From UBA1672 sp046542355 (GTDB lineage Bacteria; Pseudomonadota; Alphaproteobacteria; Micavibrionales; Micavibrionaceae), in NCBI GenBank assembly GCA_046542355.1, contig JBKHBN010000019.1:1-35451 (forward strand): a stretch of 35,451 nt of DNA, read 5' to 3'. Below the pieces are notes generated by a model. It was given only the letters and a program-made list of their open reading frames with translations, did not search any database and was not told the DNA's origin. This document shows, one piece after another, positions 8,368 through 15,883 of the stretch. The stretch's first letter is position 1; each line of letters begins with the position of its first letter. The position numbers and the translations under genes were made by a program.

Positions 8368-8704
8368 TATCGATGTCCCCGCTTTGACTTTGGCGCGCCC
8401 GTACCCGCTCACGGGAAGAAGCCAGCGCCAGCCCTTCCTCATCTTGTGCCGGATCAGCCAGTGCCTCCATCGGCCCCAACAAATCAAACGCCCAGAGCAG
8501 GGCCGCATAAACGGCAACGCCGGTGGAAAGCTTGCCCTTCTCCGCATCGGAAACGGCGCGCGGGCCGGTGCCGATTTTATCAGCCACATCCTGAATGGTC
8601 AGATTGCGGCGCAGACGCGCCGTGCGCAGATTGGCCCCTAATGTTTTTAAGGCCTGCTCAACGGCATAGGGCGGCGTGGTCAATAACGGGTTTTTCTTAG
8701 CCAT
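8357..8704 (-). CDS. hipB: HipB-type antitoxin, XRE-family DNA-binding protein
   Basis: A 115-residue protein with a Cro/C1-type helix-turn-helix over roughly residues 22-75 (LGANLRTARLRRNLTIQDVA, then IGTGPRAVSDAEKGKLSTG). It lies directly upstream of hipA with an 11-nt overlap, the standard antitoxin-first order. It should neutralise HipA and repress the operon by binding the inverted repeat at 8748-8790. The disordered, polar tail (residues 90-115) is normal for HipB. Confidence 0.9.
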   Translation of the reverse strand: MAKKNPLLTTPPYAVEQALKTLGANLRTARLRRNLTIQDVADKIGTGPRAVSDAEKGKLSTGVAVYAALLWAFDLLGPMEALADPAQDEEGLALASSRERVRARQSQSGDIDNDF

Positions 8705-8747
8705 GCTTTTATCCTACGCGATTCTGTCGGTAAAAAACAAGAGATAT

Positions 8748-8790
8748 GCTTTATATAGCAGATAATAGCGTTTTATTTGCTCTATAAAGC
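8748..8790 (-). promoter_or_regulatory. Inverted-repeat operator upstream of hipBA
   Basis: Two 12-bp arms, GCTTTATATAGC (8748-8759) and GCTCTATAAAGC (8779-8790), are inverted copies with one mismatch, separated by 19 bp. They begin 44 bp upstream of the hipB start, where the promoter must lie. Arms spaced about three helical turns apart (31 bp start to start) fit two HipB dimers on the same face, giving autoregulation. The regulatory role is inference. Confidence 0.65.
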
Positions 8791-8811
8791 TTTTATGAGG
8801 TTAAAATTTGG

Positions 8812-9081
8812 TTAAGATGTTCTGTGCTTTTTATATTTCTTAATCCAGATTTCCTTTAACAAACCAAGTGTTAAAGTGGATAGCACAAAACCGCCTGTAG
8901 GGACAAAAGCACTAAAATGTGGATGAGGAACATCAATGCTCCACATGAAAATCACAGCAAGAAGATATGTTACAAGTGCTATTGATATTCGACGAATCCA
9001 ACTGGTTTCCCAAGCTTTATCCGCTTCTACTTTTTGATTGCGTTCTTTAATGGCTTTAATTCGTTCTTCGTAATTGTTCAT
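8812..9081 (-). CDS. Small membrane protein with two TM segments and N-terminal helix
   Basis: This 89-residue protein begins with a charged amphipathic segment (YEERIKAIKERNQKVEADKAW), given here once as a likely coiled coil. It is followed by hydrophobic segments at about residues 30-49 and 60-75 and a basic tail (KKYKKHR). It should sit in the inner membrane with both ends in the cytoplasm. The family is found as an uncharacterised protein in many Proteobacteria; I know of no function. It stands alone between hipBA and a pRiA4b-type gene. Confidence 0.6.
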   Translation of the reverse strand: MNNYEERIKAIKERNQKVEADKAWETSWIRRISIALVTYLLAVIFMWSIDVPHPHFSAFVPTGGFVLSTLTLGLLKEIWIKKYKKHRTS

Positions 9082-9107
9082 CCAAGATGTCTCATGTATG
9101 CAAAAAA

Positions 9108-9635
9108 CTACTCCACATCATCCCAATCTGGATATTGCAGTGGGCTTTCGCCAGTGCGGGCGGTGATTTTAGGGTAGGCGCTTTCGGTTTCCGGGGCCTT
9201 ATCGGCAATAGACACAATTTTGATTTCATGCCACCAGTCATCCCCGAAATCAAACCAGTAATTGAAAGTATCTTTTTCTTTCAAACCGAGCGTGCCGATT
9301 GTGGTTTTCGTGACATCGCCTGACACCTCATCCGGTTCCCAATCATTTATGGCTTCTGGCATGACATAGAGTTTCGCAGCCGGATCCATGAATTTATTAT
9401 CATTCAGGCGAAACTCAAACATATGCGGATCATGACGATCAAAGGCTTCAAAAATCGCTTCGTGCAATTCAGCTAAAGTTTGATCTCCGCGCATTTCGAT
9501 TTTTCGTGAAACTTTTTTGTTGGCTTTACAAAAATTTTCCGTCATAGGGCCGTCAGTGATTACAACTTCTAACGTGAAGAGCCGATCGTCAATCTGGCAC
9601 CAGAAATGTGTTCGTTCTTTGGTTTTTGCCGTCAT
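9108..9635 (-). CDS. Plasmid pRiA4b ORF-3-like protein
   Basis: A 175-residue protein from ATG 9635; a TTG two codons upstream is an alternative start. The middle has TLAELHEAIFEAFDRHDPHM and the C-terminal half has FNYWFDFGDDWWHEI, the signature of the pRiA4b ORF-3 family (PF07929). The family is common on plasmids and integrated elements; its molecular function is unknown. Proximity to a tRNA and to integrative-element genes fits a mobile background. Confidence 0.8.
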   Translation of the reverse strand: MTAKTKERTHFWCQIDDRLFTLEVVITDGPMTENFCKANKKVSRKIEMRGDQTLAELHEAIFEAFDRHDPHMFEFRLNDNKFMDPAAKLYVMPEAINDWEPDEVSGDVTKTTIGTLGLKEKDTFNYWFDFGDDWWHEIKIVSIADKAPETESAYPKITARTGESPLQYPDWDDVE

Positions 9636-9729
9636 TTTCAATATGCCCTTAAGTTAACCAGTCCGCCCTCGCCAATGCTTCGGCGGACACTCAATTTTCT
9701 TAAGCTCGTCCCTCGCTAAAGAAAAATGG

Positions 9730-9805
9730 TGGTGGACCCTAGCGGGATCGAACCGCTGACCTTCTCGCTGCCAGCGAGACGCTCTCCCAGCTGAGCTAAG
9801 GGCCC
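9730..9805 (-). tRNA. tRNA-Ala (anticodon GGC)
   Basis: On the minus strand the cloverleaf is complete: acceptor arms GGGCCCT and AGGGTCC (one G-U), D arm GCTC/GAGC with AGCTGGGA loop, anticodon stem TCTCG/CGAGA around loop CTGGCAG (anticodon GGC), T arm AGCGG TTCGATC CCGCT, and an encoded CCA at 9732-9730. The gene reads Ala codons GCC and GCU. No interrupting repeat sits at its 3' end, so there is no sign of an element inserted directly here. Confidence 0.95.
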
Positions 9806-10082
9806 TCTCATTTTTAGGGGATGACCAGAAATTAAAAGAAGATGGGCTTTTTTGCAAGAGAATTTTTGAATTTTACTGTGTCAACCTGTAACCCCAAAAC
9901 ACTAAAATGTAAACCTCGATTTCAGCGCTGTAACTGGCGTAACGCCGCGCCGCCCATACCCCTGAGCGGTTTTTTCTTTTGAAAGAACCTATCTTTTGCT
10001 TTGGCGTAACATTCTGTGTAACAACTTGAAATCCCTTGCTTCATAAGGGTTTTTGCCCTCTCCTGTTACATTATTTTATCTT

Positions 10083-10101
10083 TTAGAAAATAATATTTAT
10101 A
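10083..10101 (+). repeat. Left copy of 19-bp direct repeat flanking the IS200/IS605 element
   Basis: TTAGAAAATAATATTTATA occurs here and, unchanged, at 10646-10664, exactly bracketing the transposase and its two hairpins. IS200/IS605 elements insert without duplicating their target, so this repeat is not expected from the usual mechanism. Confidence 0.9.
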
Positions 10102-10645
10102 GGCACGAAAAAACCAAGGGGCTTGCCCCGTGGATGAAGTGCGTCCAATATCTTCATTATGAGATTAAGGAAGCAAGGCCACTGTGCGCATAAATGTGAG
10201 TATCATCTGGTCTTCACCAGTAAATACCGTCGTAAGATTTTCAATTCAGGATCATATGCTTATCTGCAGGAATTGATATCGAGTTTTCATGAAATGTTGC
10301 CTGAGGTGGAGGTTTTAGAGATTAATCACGATATTGATCATGTACACATTTTAATATCAATTCCTCCCAAGATGCGTGTAAGTGATGTGGTGCGAACGTT
10401 TAAATCGCATACAGGGCGTCTTATGAAGAAGAAATTTGAGTATATGCGCAAAGCATATTGGGGTGCAGATGGCATATGGTCCGATGATTATTTTGTGAGC
10501 ACAGTGGGCATCGATGAGGGTATTATAAAGCGCTATATTGAGACACAGGGCAAAGAAGATATTGGACAAGCGGAGCTTGAATTGTGACCGTAGGTCACAC
10601 GCGAAGCGGTGATACCACGGGTCTTGACCCGTGGAGCTTCACATA
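10102..10645 (+). mobile_element. IS200/IS605-family insertion sequence (tnpA only)
   Basis: The element is about 0.54 kb with one transposase gene and no tnpB. The left-end hairpin is CCAAGGGGCTTGCCCCGTGG (10114-10133) and the right-end hairpin is CCACGGGTCTTGACCCGTGG (10615-10634). They share the CTTG centre and the terminal GTGG, as expected for subterminal palindromes recognised by TnpA as single-stranded DNA. Both ends and the transposase look intact, so the element may be active. It splits the GTAAC-rich intergenic region. Confidence 0.85.
10159..10587 (+). CDS. tnpA: IS200/IS605-type Y1 transposase TnpA
   Basis: A 142-residue HUH-family transposase. It shows YHLVFTSKYRRKIF near the N-terminus, the HUH metal motif within DHVHILISIP (HVH), and the catalytic Tyr in KRYIETQG near the C-terminus. 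TnpA works as a dimer that cuts and rejoins single-stranded DNA at the two hairpin ends ('peel and paste'). The length is normal for the family and no residue looks missing. Confidence 0.93.
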   Translation: MRLRKQGHCAHKCEYHLVFTSKYRRKIFNSGSYAYLQELISSFHEMLPEVEVLEINHDIDHVHILISIPPKMRVSDVVRTFKSHTGRLMKKKFEYMRKAYWGADGIWSDDYFVSTVGIDEGIIKRYIETQGKEDIGQAELEL

Positions 10646-10664
10646 TTAGAAAATAATATTTATA
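10646..10664 (+). repeat. Right copy of 19-bp direct repeat flanking the IS200/IS605 element
   Basis: This is identical over 19 bases to the copy at 10083-10101. The repeats lie immediately outside the subterminal hairpins of the element. Together they define the inserted segment as about 10102-10645, or that segment plus one repeat copy. Confidence 0.9.
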
Positions 10665-10756
10665 TATAAGAGAACGCCCATCTCTATATATCTATAATTT
10701 TAAGGCCATAGGTAACAGCGTAACGCTTTTGTCCGCATCGCTTGTCAACCAATGGT

Positions 10757-11222
10757 TTAGAGGCATCCGCTGGCTTCAAACCCGGCTTTATGCCAGACCT
10801 CATCCATCAAGACTTCATGACCGCAATGAACAATCGGCATAGTCCCGGATTTTGGTTTCCAAACTCCGGATATGGCGAATAGGGGTCGCATCATCGAAAA
10901 TGCCTTTGCGTGAACAAAGCTGCATCAGAGAAGGGCGCGCGGCTGGCACATTAAATTCACAGCCCGTTTTGGCCCTGCCATGATTGGGCGTGATCGGAAA
11001 AGACCCTTGCAGCCATTTTAGATCGACATCAAAAAGGCTTTGCAGTCCGGCTTCATTCATTTCATGAGCGCGCAGACGCCTGATCTCGCCCAGCTTTGAC
11101 ATGAAATAATAAACGCCATTCAATGTCTCGAGCGGTTTAACCGGTGCATTCCGTTCAAGACTTTGCAAAGCAGCGTCTTCCTCGGAAATAAACTCTTCCG
11201 TATTAGCAAAAACATCAACCAT
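10757..11222 (-). pseudogene. Frameshifted and truncated replication-type gene of the element
   Basis: The frame from ATG 11222 encodes 135 residues (VYYFMSKLGEIRRLRAHEMN, then DVDLKWLQGSFP and CSRKGIFDDATPIR). At about 10862, after TPIR, sense continues one frame over as SGVWKPKSGTMPIVHCGHEV and stops at 10757-10759. One frameshift therefore breaks the gene, and only the N-terminal part of a longer protein remains. The pattern reminds me of the N-terminus of primase/helicase-type proteins on alphaproteobacterial integrative elements, but I cannot name the family with confidence. It lies in an operon-like row with the excisionase-like gene. Confidence 0.45.
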
Positions 11223-11242
11223 GTTGAAAATCCGAATGCGGG

Positions 11243-11488
11243 TTAAATATTTTCAAGCTCGGAGGTTGAGGCGACCGAAGGAGATAACAGACCACTTGCC
11301 CAGATATCTAAATCCTGCGTGCTGTAGAGCGGGATGCGATTGGCTTTTTGAAAACGCGGTCCGCCGCCAATGGTGGCAAGCTTGGCCAAAGTTGAAGGCG
11401 CGCGATCAATGCCCCAGCGTTCTTTTAAATAACGCGATGCTTCCTTGCGGCGCAGCCTTTTGATGGTATCGATGGAATGAACTGTCAT
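11243..11488 (-). CDS. Excisionase/AlpA-like helix-turn-helix protein
   Basis: This 81-residue protein starts at ATG 11488, with GTGAGG 7 nt upstream; an in-frame start 4 codons earlier lacks a ribosome site. RRKEASRYLKERWGIDRAPS is a winged-helix/MerR-like recognition segment, and GGGPRFQKANRIPLYSTQDL is the usual 'readable position' tail of AlpA/Xis-type proteins encoded near integrases. It probably directs excision or regulates the integrase operon. It lies 21 nt upstream of the broken replication-type gene on the same strand. Confidence 0.7.
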   Translation of the reverse strand: MTVHSIDTIKRLRRKEASRYLKERWGIDRAPSTLAKLATIGGGPRFQKANRIPLYSTQDLDIWASGLLSPSVASTSELENI

Positions 11489-11583
11489 AATGAACCTCAC
11501 TTTCTTTTTCCGGAGAATTCCGGGAATTGATATCGTATGAGATCAAATATGGCAGATGCTGATTGACGGCTCAGTTGGTGCTG

Positions 11584-12156
11584 TCAGGAAAGTTTAATTT
11601 TCTGGCGAATGGTGTTCACGGAGATAAATTGCGCGAACCCGTCTTTTTTCAGTTCTTTGTGGATTTGTCGGGCGATGCTGGTTTTGCTCCAATCTTGATG
11701 TCTTTGCCGTATGGCATAGGCCATAGATTGAAACAGAGCCTGGTTTTTCTTGGCCTGCAATTTCTTAAAATCGTTGGCGCGCTTATTCTTTGTATGAAAC
11801 TTCTGCCCTGTTTCAACAAGACCATCTAATTCTTTGGCTAAAGCGATACGTTTATGGGCGCAGCCAATCGTAAGAGCAATTGAGGTTGCGAGTAAGATGT
11901 CATTATCATCAAGCGCATTATAAAGATCATTCAATTCATTGACCAACGCCATTCCAGAAAACGCGTCATCGCCGTGATCGTACTGTGAGGGATCTTTTAA
12001 ATCTTTTGGAATAAGTGACCACGCAAAATCCTCTATTTCATGTAATATTCTTTCCAAAATTCTAAGGCGAATTTTTCTGTGATCGTCAGGGTGAAAATAT
12101 TTCGGCATGTTTTTAGGCCGCTGAATGGTATTAATGCCCTTGCCGTATGTAACCAT
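11584..12156 (-). CDS. Uncharacterised element protein, possible C-terminal HTH
   Basis: A 190-residue protein I do not recognise. It starts 7 nt after the integrase stop, and its ribosome site GGAGG is made by the integrase's last codons, so the two were co-expressed. It is mostly helical and charged: the N-terminal third is rich in basic and acidic residues (YFHPDDHRKIRLRILERILH), and the middle has GCAHKRIALAKELD. The last 40 residues (SKTSIARQIHKEL and ISVNTIRQKI) resemble a helix-turn-helix of replication or partition accessory proteins. The function is unknown. Confidence 0.55.
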   Translation of the reverse strand: MVTYGKGINTIQRPKNMPKYFHPDDHRKIRLRILERILHEIEDFAWSLIPKDLKDPSQYDHGDDAFSGMALVNELNDLYNALDDNDILLATSIALTIGCAHKRIALAKELDGLVETGQKFHTKNKRANDFKKLQAKKNQALFQSMAYAIRQRHQDWSKTSIARQIHKELKKDGFAQFISVNTIRQKIKLS

Positions 12157-12163
12157 TTCATTG

Positions 12164-13278
12164 CTATCCTCCGTGTTGCTCTTTCCTTTCTTGATTGTCG
12201 TCTGGTTTTATGGCCGCGAGCCCGATGGCAGCGGCGACTTTTTGTGCGGTTTGCTCGGTGGCAATTTTCAACGGATCATCCTGAAAATGGGCGTAGATTT
12301 CGGTTGTGCGTGATTGTTTATGCCCTAAAATCTTGCCGATCATATAAAGGCTATGCCCGCTTGCCACGCCGATGGATGCAAAGGAGTGGCGCAAATCGTG
12401 AATGCGTACATCCTCAAGCCAGGCTTTTTTACGGATATCAACCCATATTTTATGAAGCCCAACAAAATGATTTTCACTATCATCGGTTGCAGGAAAAGTG
12501 TAATCGGATTCTCGCGGGAGTCCAGCCAATAATTGCAAAGCAGGCGCACCAAGGGGCACACGTTTCGCGCCGGTCTTGGATTCCGGCAGGTTGAGATAGT
12601 CTTTCTCAAAATCAATATACTCCCATTTTAGAGTTAAAATTTCGCCTTTGCGCGCGCCGGATTGTGATCGACATAACCGCAGCGTTTGCCAAATTCATAC
12701 ATCGCACCCAATACGCCGAGGCTTCTAGCAGCTGTTCCTTTACCGCCAATCACGCGCGCTGCGCCTCTAGGTTTGGTTTTGAGATACATTTTGCTTTTGC
12801 CGTTTGCGACATCGGCCTGAAACCGCGCAACATCGGCTTGTTTCAATGCGTTTGCTTTCCGCTGGCCTAGAAGCGGCTTGATATGGCGCTCAATATTGGA
12901 TTTATCTGTTGTCCATGTAGACTCTTTTTTGTCCGGCTTATAATTCGGCCCATCTTGCACATAAAGATCACACAATTCAGAAACGGTTAAAGCTTGCCGC
13001 GCTTCTGTCTTATCACTTTCCGGATCACCGCCGCCATCCATCGAATGTAATACGCTTTTGGCTTTCTTGCGTGCCTCATCCGGTGTCCATGGTGATCCGT
13101 GTTTACCAATCGTGTATTTACGGCTGCGCCCCTCCAAATTGCGATATTGTAAAATATAAACTTTGTGGCCGGAGGGCTTTACGCGCAAGCCAAACCCCTT
13201 TAGATCATTATCCCAATAAACAGCCCCTTTGTTTTTAGGCTTGACCTGATTGACATATTTTTTGGTCAATTTTGGCAT
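12164..13278 (-). pseudogene. Tyrosine integrase broken by an internal deletion
   Basis: The N-terminal piece (13278-12634) has the DUF4102/arm-binding start (LTKKYVNQV, then WDNDLKGFGLRV) and the core-binding domain. It ends in YVDHNPARAKAKF and a stop. One frame over, sense resumes as GARKGEILTLKWEYIDF and continues to HDLRHSFASIG, LGHKQSRTTEIYAHF and a stop at 12164. The catalytic Arg of GARKGE, the HxxR, the second His and the nucleophile Tyr are all present. However, roughly 50 residues between DHNPAR and GARKGE appear lost and the frame is shifted. The joint sits on GGCGCGC, readable in both flanks. A P4/CP4-type integrase of this kind targets tRNA 3' ends. Confidence 0.85.
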
Positions 13279-13467
13279 CGATTTTTTTCCTTATTGTGTA
13301 TCTGAAAAAGGAGTTCCGGGTAGCACCGGGGTAGCAGAATCGAGAAAATTCCGGCAATTTCCTTTTCTTTCTCAGATACGCTCAAATTGAAAAAAGATAA
13401 ATGTTTAGAGTAACTTAGTAAACACTGGTAAGAACAAACAAGACATGGTAAAAGAAACCTGTCTGCC

Positions 13468-13512
13468 CTGGCAGCGATGAGGTCGTCGGTTCGATCTCGA
13501 TAGGGTCCAGCA
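13468..13512 (+). repeat. Degenerate 3' tRNA-Ala fragment, probable attachment-site scar
   Basis: From the anticodon loop CTGGCAG onward the plus strand matches the tRNA-Ala(GGC) of this window at 38 of 45 bases, ending AGGGTCC-AGCA instead of ACCA. The T arm still pairs with two G-U pairs. No 5' half exists: the bases before 13468 do not pair with CGATG. A block running from anticodon loop to 3' end is the usual att core of tRNA-targeting integrases, and the integrase lies 190 bp to the left. I read this as the right border of the island. Confidence 0.65.
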
Positions 13513-13574
13513 TTTCCCCCTTTATGCACTTCCGTGCAACCCCATAAAGCTTTACTGGACTTTTTCTTGCAGCC

Positions 13575-14861
13575 TCATTCGTGAAACTCTTCTTTTTCAG
13601 GAATCCTGGTAAACGCTATTTTTGTTCCAACGTATCCAGCTATCGTTTTAGGGCAAGCGCCTACGCTAATAGCATCAGAGCCAAAACGCCTTTTTATATC
13701 ATCCATAGATTTGGTTAGAGCTATATTCCGCAAAGCCTTAGGCCGCTGCGCTTCAAATAAATCCAGTGTTATTTGCTCTTGCTTACTTAAACCAGAAAGA
13801 CATATAGCCACTTTAAGTAGCTTACAGCCCTTTAAATCAAAAAGCATGCATCGCCACATCTCGTCCAGGAATTTTATAAAGATGAAATTGTCGTGAGTAG
13901 GGGAGAAACTAAGTTCTTTTACCCATCGCCTTTTATCTGTGCTTCGTACCTGAAGAGATAAACGTCCCGCATATAAATTGTAGCGACGAAGACGGCTTGC
14001 AGCCTTTACAGTAAGCTGGCGCGCTATGCCATAAGCCTTATCAGGAGAACGTAAAACAGGGTCAAGAACGCGGCTATGTCCAATGACACTTTTTTGTGTT
14101 TCCTTATCAGGCACATCATAGCCATGAAGCTTATACCAAAGGCACTCACCTTCTACACTGCCCCAAACACTACGTGCGTGCTTAGGTGATAGATTCCAAA
14201 ACTGCTCTATTGAATGAATACCTGCTTGTTGAAGGCGGTACTCCATCCGTACATTAATGCCTGTTAAATCTGTAAGCTTTAGAGCAAAGAGCCGTTCTTG
14301 GTAATTGTTAGGCTCAAGAATAACTAATCCATCCGGTTTTTGCATCTCAGTGCCCATTTTCGCAAGGTACGCATTAGGGGCTATGCCTATTGAGCTTCTG
14401 ATAAACTCACCAACATTCTTTCTCATTCCCTCTTTGATTTGTAAAGCAAGGTTACGGGCGTTATCTGGCTCTCTTTCCCGTCCTAACAATAGGCACGCGG
14501 CCTCATCCACTGAACATGTTTTAGAAACGTGCAAATGGTTTTCCAGCTCATTAAAAATACGATGATGGTAATCAACATAAACATCATGCCGCGCTAGCAC
14601 ACACCGTAAATCAGGGCATTTTTGTTTTGCCTCATAAATTTTCGTGCCTGTCTTTATCCCAACAGCTTTGGCTTCATAACTTGCCGCAATAGCGCATGTG
14701 CTATCACTCATCATAGGAACAACAGCAACGGGTTTCCCTCTGAGTTCCGGGCGCTCTTGTTGTTCAACACTGGCAAAGTAACTATTCAGGTCAAAAAACA
14801 ACCATTTAAGCTCTGATACAGGGGTAAAACTGTTTGTGTTCTTGTGTGCATCCATAAACAT
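13575..14861 (-). CDS. Y-family DNA polymerase, SOS-controlled
   Basis: A 428-residue UmuC/DinB-type polymerase. LFFDLNSYFASVEQ (21-34) carries the first catalytic Asp (D24), IAASYEAKAVGIKTG (58-72) is the palm/fingers signature, and CSVDEAACL (116-124) holds D119 and E120. A little-finger region follows (about 240-360). It resembles translesion polymerases rather than the replicative type, and UmuC-like more than DinB by the spacing of RHDVYVDYHHRI. A LexA-type box sits 32 bp upstream of the start, so it is expected to be DNA-damage induced. No umuD-like partner is adjacent. A second ATG at 14855 is an alternative start. Confidence 0.88.
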   Translation of the reverse strand: MFMDAHKNTNSFTPVSELKWLFFDLNSYFASVEQQERPELRGKPVAVVPMMSDSTCAIAASYEAKAVGIKTGTKIYEAKQKCPDLRCVLARHDVYVDYHHRIFNELENHLHVSKTCSVDEAACLLLGREREPDNARNLALQIKEGMRKNVGEFIRSSIGIAPNAYLAKMGTEMQKPDGLVILEPNNYQERLFALKLTDLTGINVRMEYRLQQAGIHSIEQFWNLSPKHARSVWGSVEGECLWYKLHGYDVPDKETQKSVIGHSRVLDPVLRSPDKAYGIARQLTVKAASRLRRYNLYAGRLSLQVRSTDKRRWVKELSFSPTHDNFIFIKFLDEMWRCMLFDLKGCKLLKVAICLSGLSKQEQITLDLFEAQRPKALRNIALTKSMDDIKRRFGSDAISVGACPKTIAGYVGTKIAFTRIPEKEEFHE

Positions 14862-14892
14862 AAGTCATGGAGCAACATGTCACAAGAGTCAA

Positions 14893-14907
14893 GAACAAAA
14901 GAAGAAC
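14893..14907 (-). promoter_or_regulatory. LexA (SOS) box, GTTC-N7-GTTC
   Basis: The minus strand reads GTTC-TTCTTTT-GTTC, a perfect direct-repeat box of the alphaproteobacterial LexA type. It lies 32 bp upstream of the Y-family polymerase ATG, where promoter elements should be. The gene class (SOS polymerase) makes chance occurrence unlikely. Confidence 0.85.
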
Positions 14908-15271
14908 ATATTATTGTGTTTTATCTTGGAAACAGAATTGTAAAGATTTTATGAGTACGCCACCTAATGATTTCGCACAAAAAATGGAGCAAAATTAATG
15001 GGTGGAGCGGGTTGCAGCTGATATAGCGATAGAAAAACAGCAAAGCTAAGCCGGTTTTTACTGGAACAAAAAATCCACCCCAACAAAACCTAAATTCAGG
15101 ATGATATCTACGGCGAGCATGTTTTCGCTTGCTCATCGGTGTTTTTTTTCGCAACAATGAACATGCAGTCAATACGTCAATCACGCCCTCGATTTTCCTG
15201 ATTCTGGCGAAGCTGACTTTTGCGAACTCGAGTTGCATCCCGGAAATTATATGAATAGGAGAAGAATTTAT
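14908..15271. other. Intergenic region between polymerase and SatP genes
   Basis: About 360 bases without a convincing gene. The frames here lack family features, and the longest one on the minus strand shows no ribosome site. A weak GAGCA...TGCTC hairpin at about 15117-15136 is followed by eight T's on the plus strand and might stop transcription. The promoter for the downstream transporter must lie to its right, but no clear -35/-10 pair is visible. Confidence 0.4.
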
Positions 15272-15841
15272 ATGACACAGAATAATGCAATTGGAAATCC
15301 GGCCGCCGTGGGTCTTGCCGGTTTTGGTTTATCGACGCTCTTGCTACAGATGCATAATATTGGCCTGATCGGCATCGAGCCGGTTATATGGATAGGGTTT
15401 GTTTTTGGCGGCGCCGCGCAAATGATCGCCGGTTTGCAAGAGCAAAAAACAGGAAACAACTTTGGATACAGCGCCTTTACCTCTTATGGTGCTTTCTGGA
15501 TTACGCTGTGCCTGATTCTCGTCGCCAACAAGCTGGAGTTCTATGAGACGAGCTCTGTTGATCTGGGCTGGTTCCTTGGGGTATGGGGGCTATATACAAC
15601 GATTTTGTTTCTTGGCGCTATAAAGATTCATTGCGCAATGGCAACGACATTCCTAACGCTGATGCTGGGATTTTATTTACTGGCAGCAGGCCACATCGCC
15701 CAGATTGATGCGCTCAATAAAATTGCGGCAATAGTTTTGATTGCTTCGGCATTCAGCGCCCTTTATATGATGGCCGGTGTTATTCTCAATGATATATATG
15801 GCCGGACATTAATCAGAATGGGCACACCTTGGGTCAAGTAG
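15272..15841 (+). CDS. satP: SatP/YaaH-type acetate/succinate transporter
   Basis: A 189-residue AceTr (GPR1/FUN34/YaaH) protein with six hydrophobic segments. The family mark NPAAVGLAGFGLSTLLL lies at the start, and FGGAAQMIAGLQE follows at the end of the second segment. The start at 15272 has AGGAGAAG upstream; longer in-frame starts have none and would precede the family's normal N-terminus. It should move acetate or succinate with protons across the inner membrane. It is followed convergently by the ECF sigma gene. Confidence 0.88.
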   Translation: MTQNNAIGNPAAVGLAGFGLSTLLLQMHNIGLIGIEPVIWIGFVFGGAAQMIAGLQEQKTGNNFGYSAFTSYGAFWITLCLILVANKLEFYETSSVDLGWFLGVWGLYTTILFLGAIKIHCAMATTFLTLMLGFYLLAAGHIAQIDALNKIAAIVLIASAFSALYMMAGVILNDIYGRTLIRMGTPWVK

Positions 15842-15883
15842 GGGCGAGATCAAACGCGGCAGGCATAGCCAATTGGTTTATGC

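Larger units (their letters stand above)
9888..10724 (+). repeat. Cluster of GTAAC motifs, split by the IS200/IS605 element
   Basis: The 350-base stretch after the tRNA holds no convincing gene. It does hold GTAAC at 9888, 9930, 9939, 10006 and 10018, and the reverse motif GTTAC at 10065. Two more copies (10712, 10720) lie on the other side of the IS200/IS605 insertion, just downstream of the broken replication-type gene. Several come in close pairs (9, 12 and 8 bp apart). They could be iterons or protein-binding sites of the element's origin, but a five-base motif is weak evidence. Confidence 0.3.

Noticed and set aside
9654..9857. 67-codon frame on the minus strand
   Set aside because: It runs through tRNA-Ala in the same strand and contains the typical tRNA-derived peptide; no ribosome site or family.
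9730..13512. tRNA-Ala and the 3' tRNA fragment as the two ends of one small element
   Set aside because: They are inverted relative to each other and differ at 7 of 45 bases; integrase att sites are direct repeats.
13266..13529. 87-codon frame with PYRDRTDDL
   Set aside because: This peptide is the familiar antisense translation of a tRNA 3' end; here it arises from the att fragment.
14921..15238. 105-codon frame on the minus strand
   Set aside because: No family, no ribosome site, odd composition; it lies in the intergenic region before satP.
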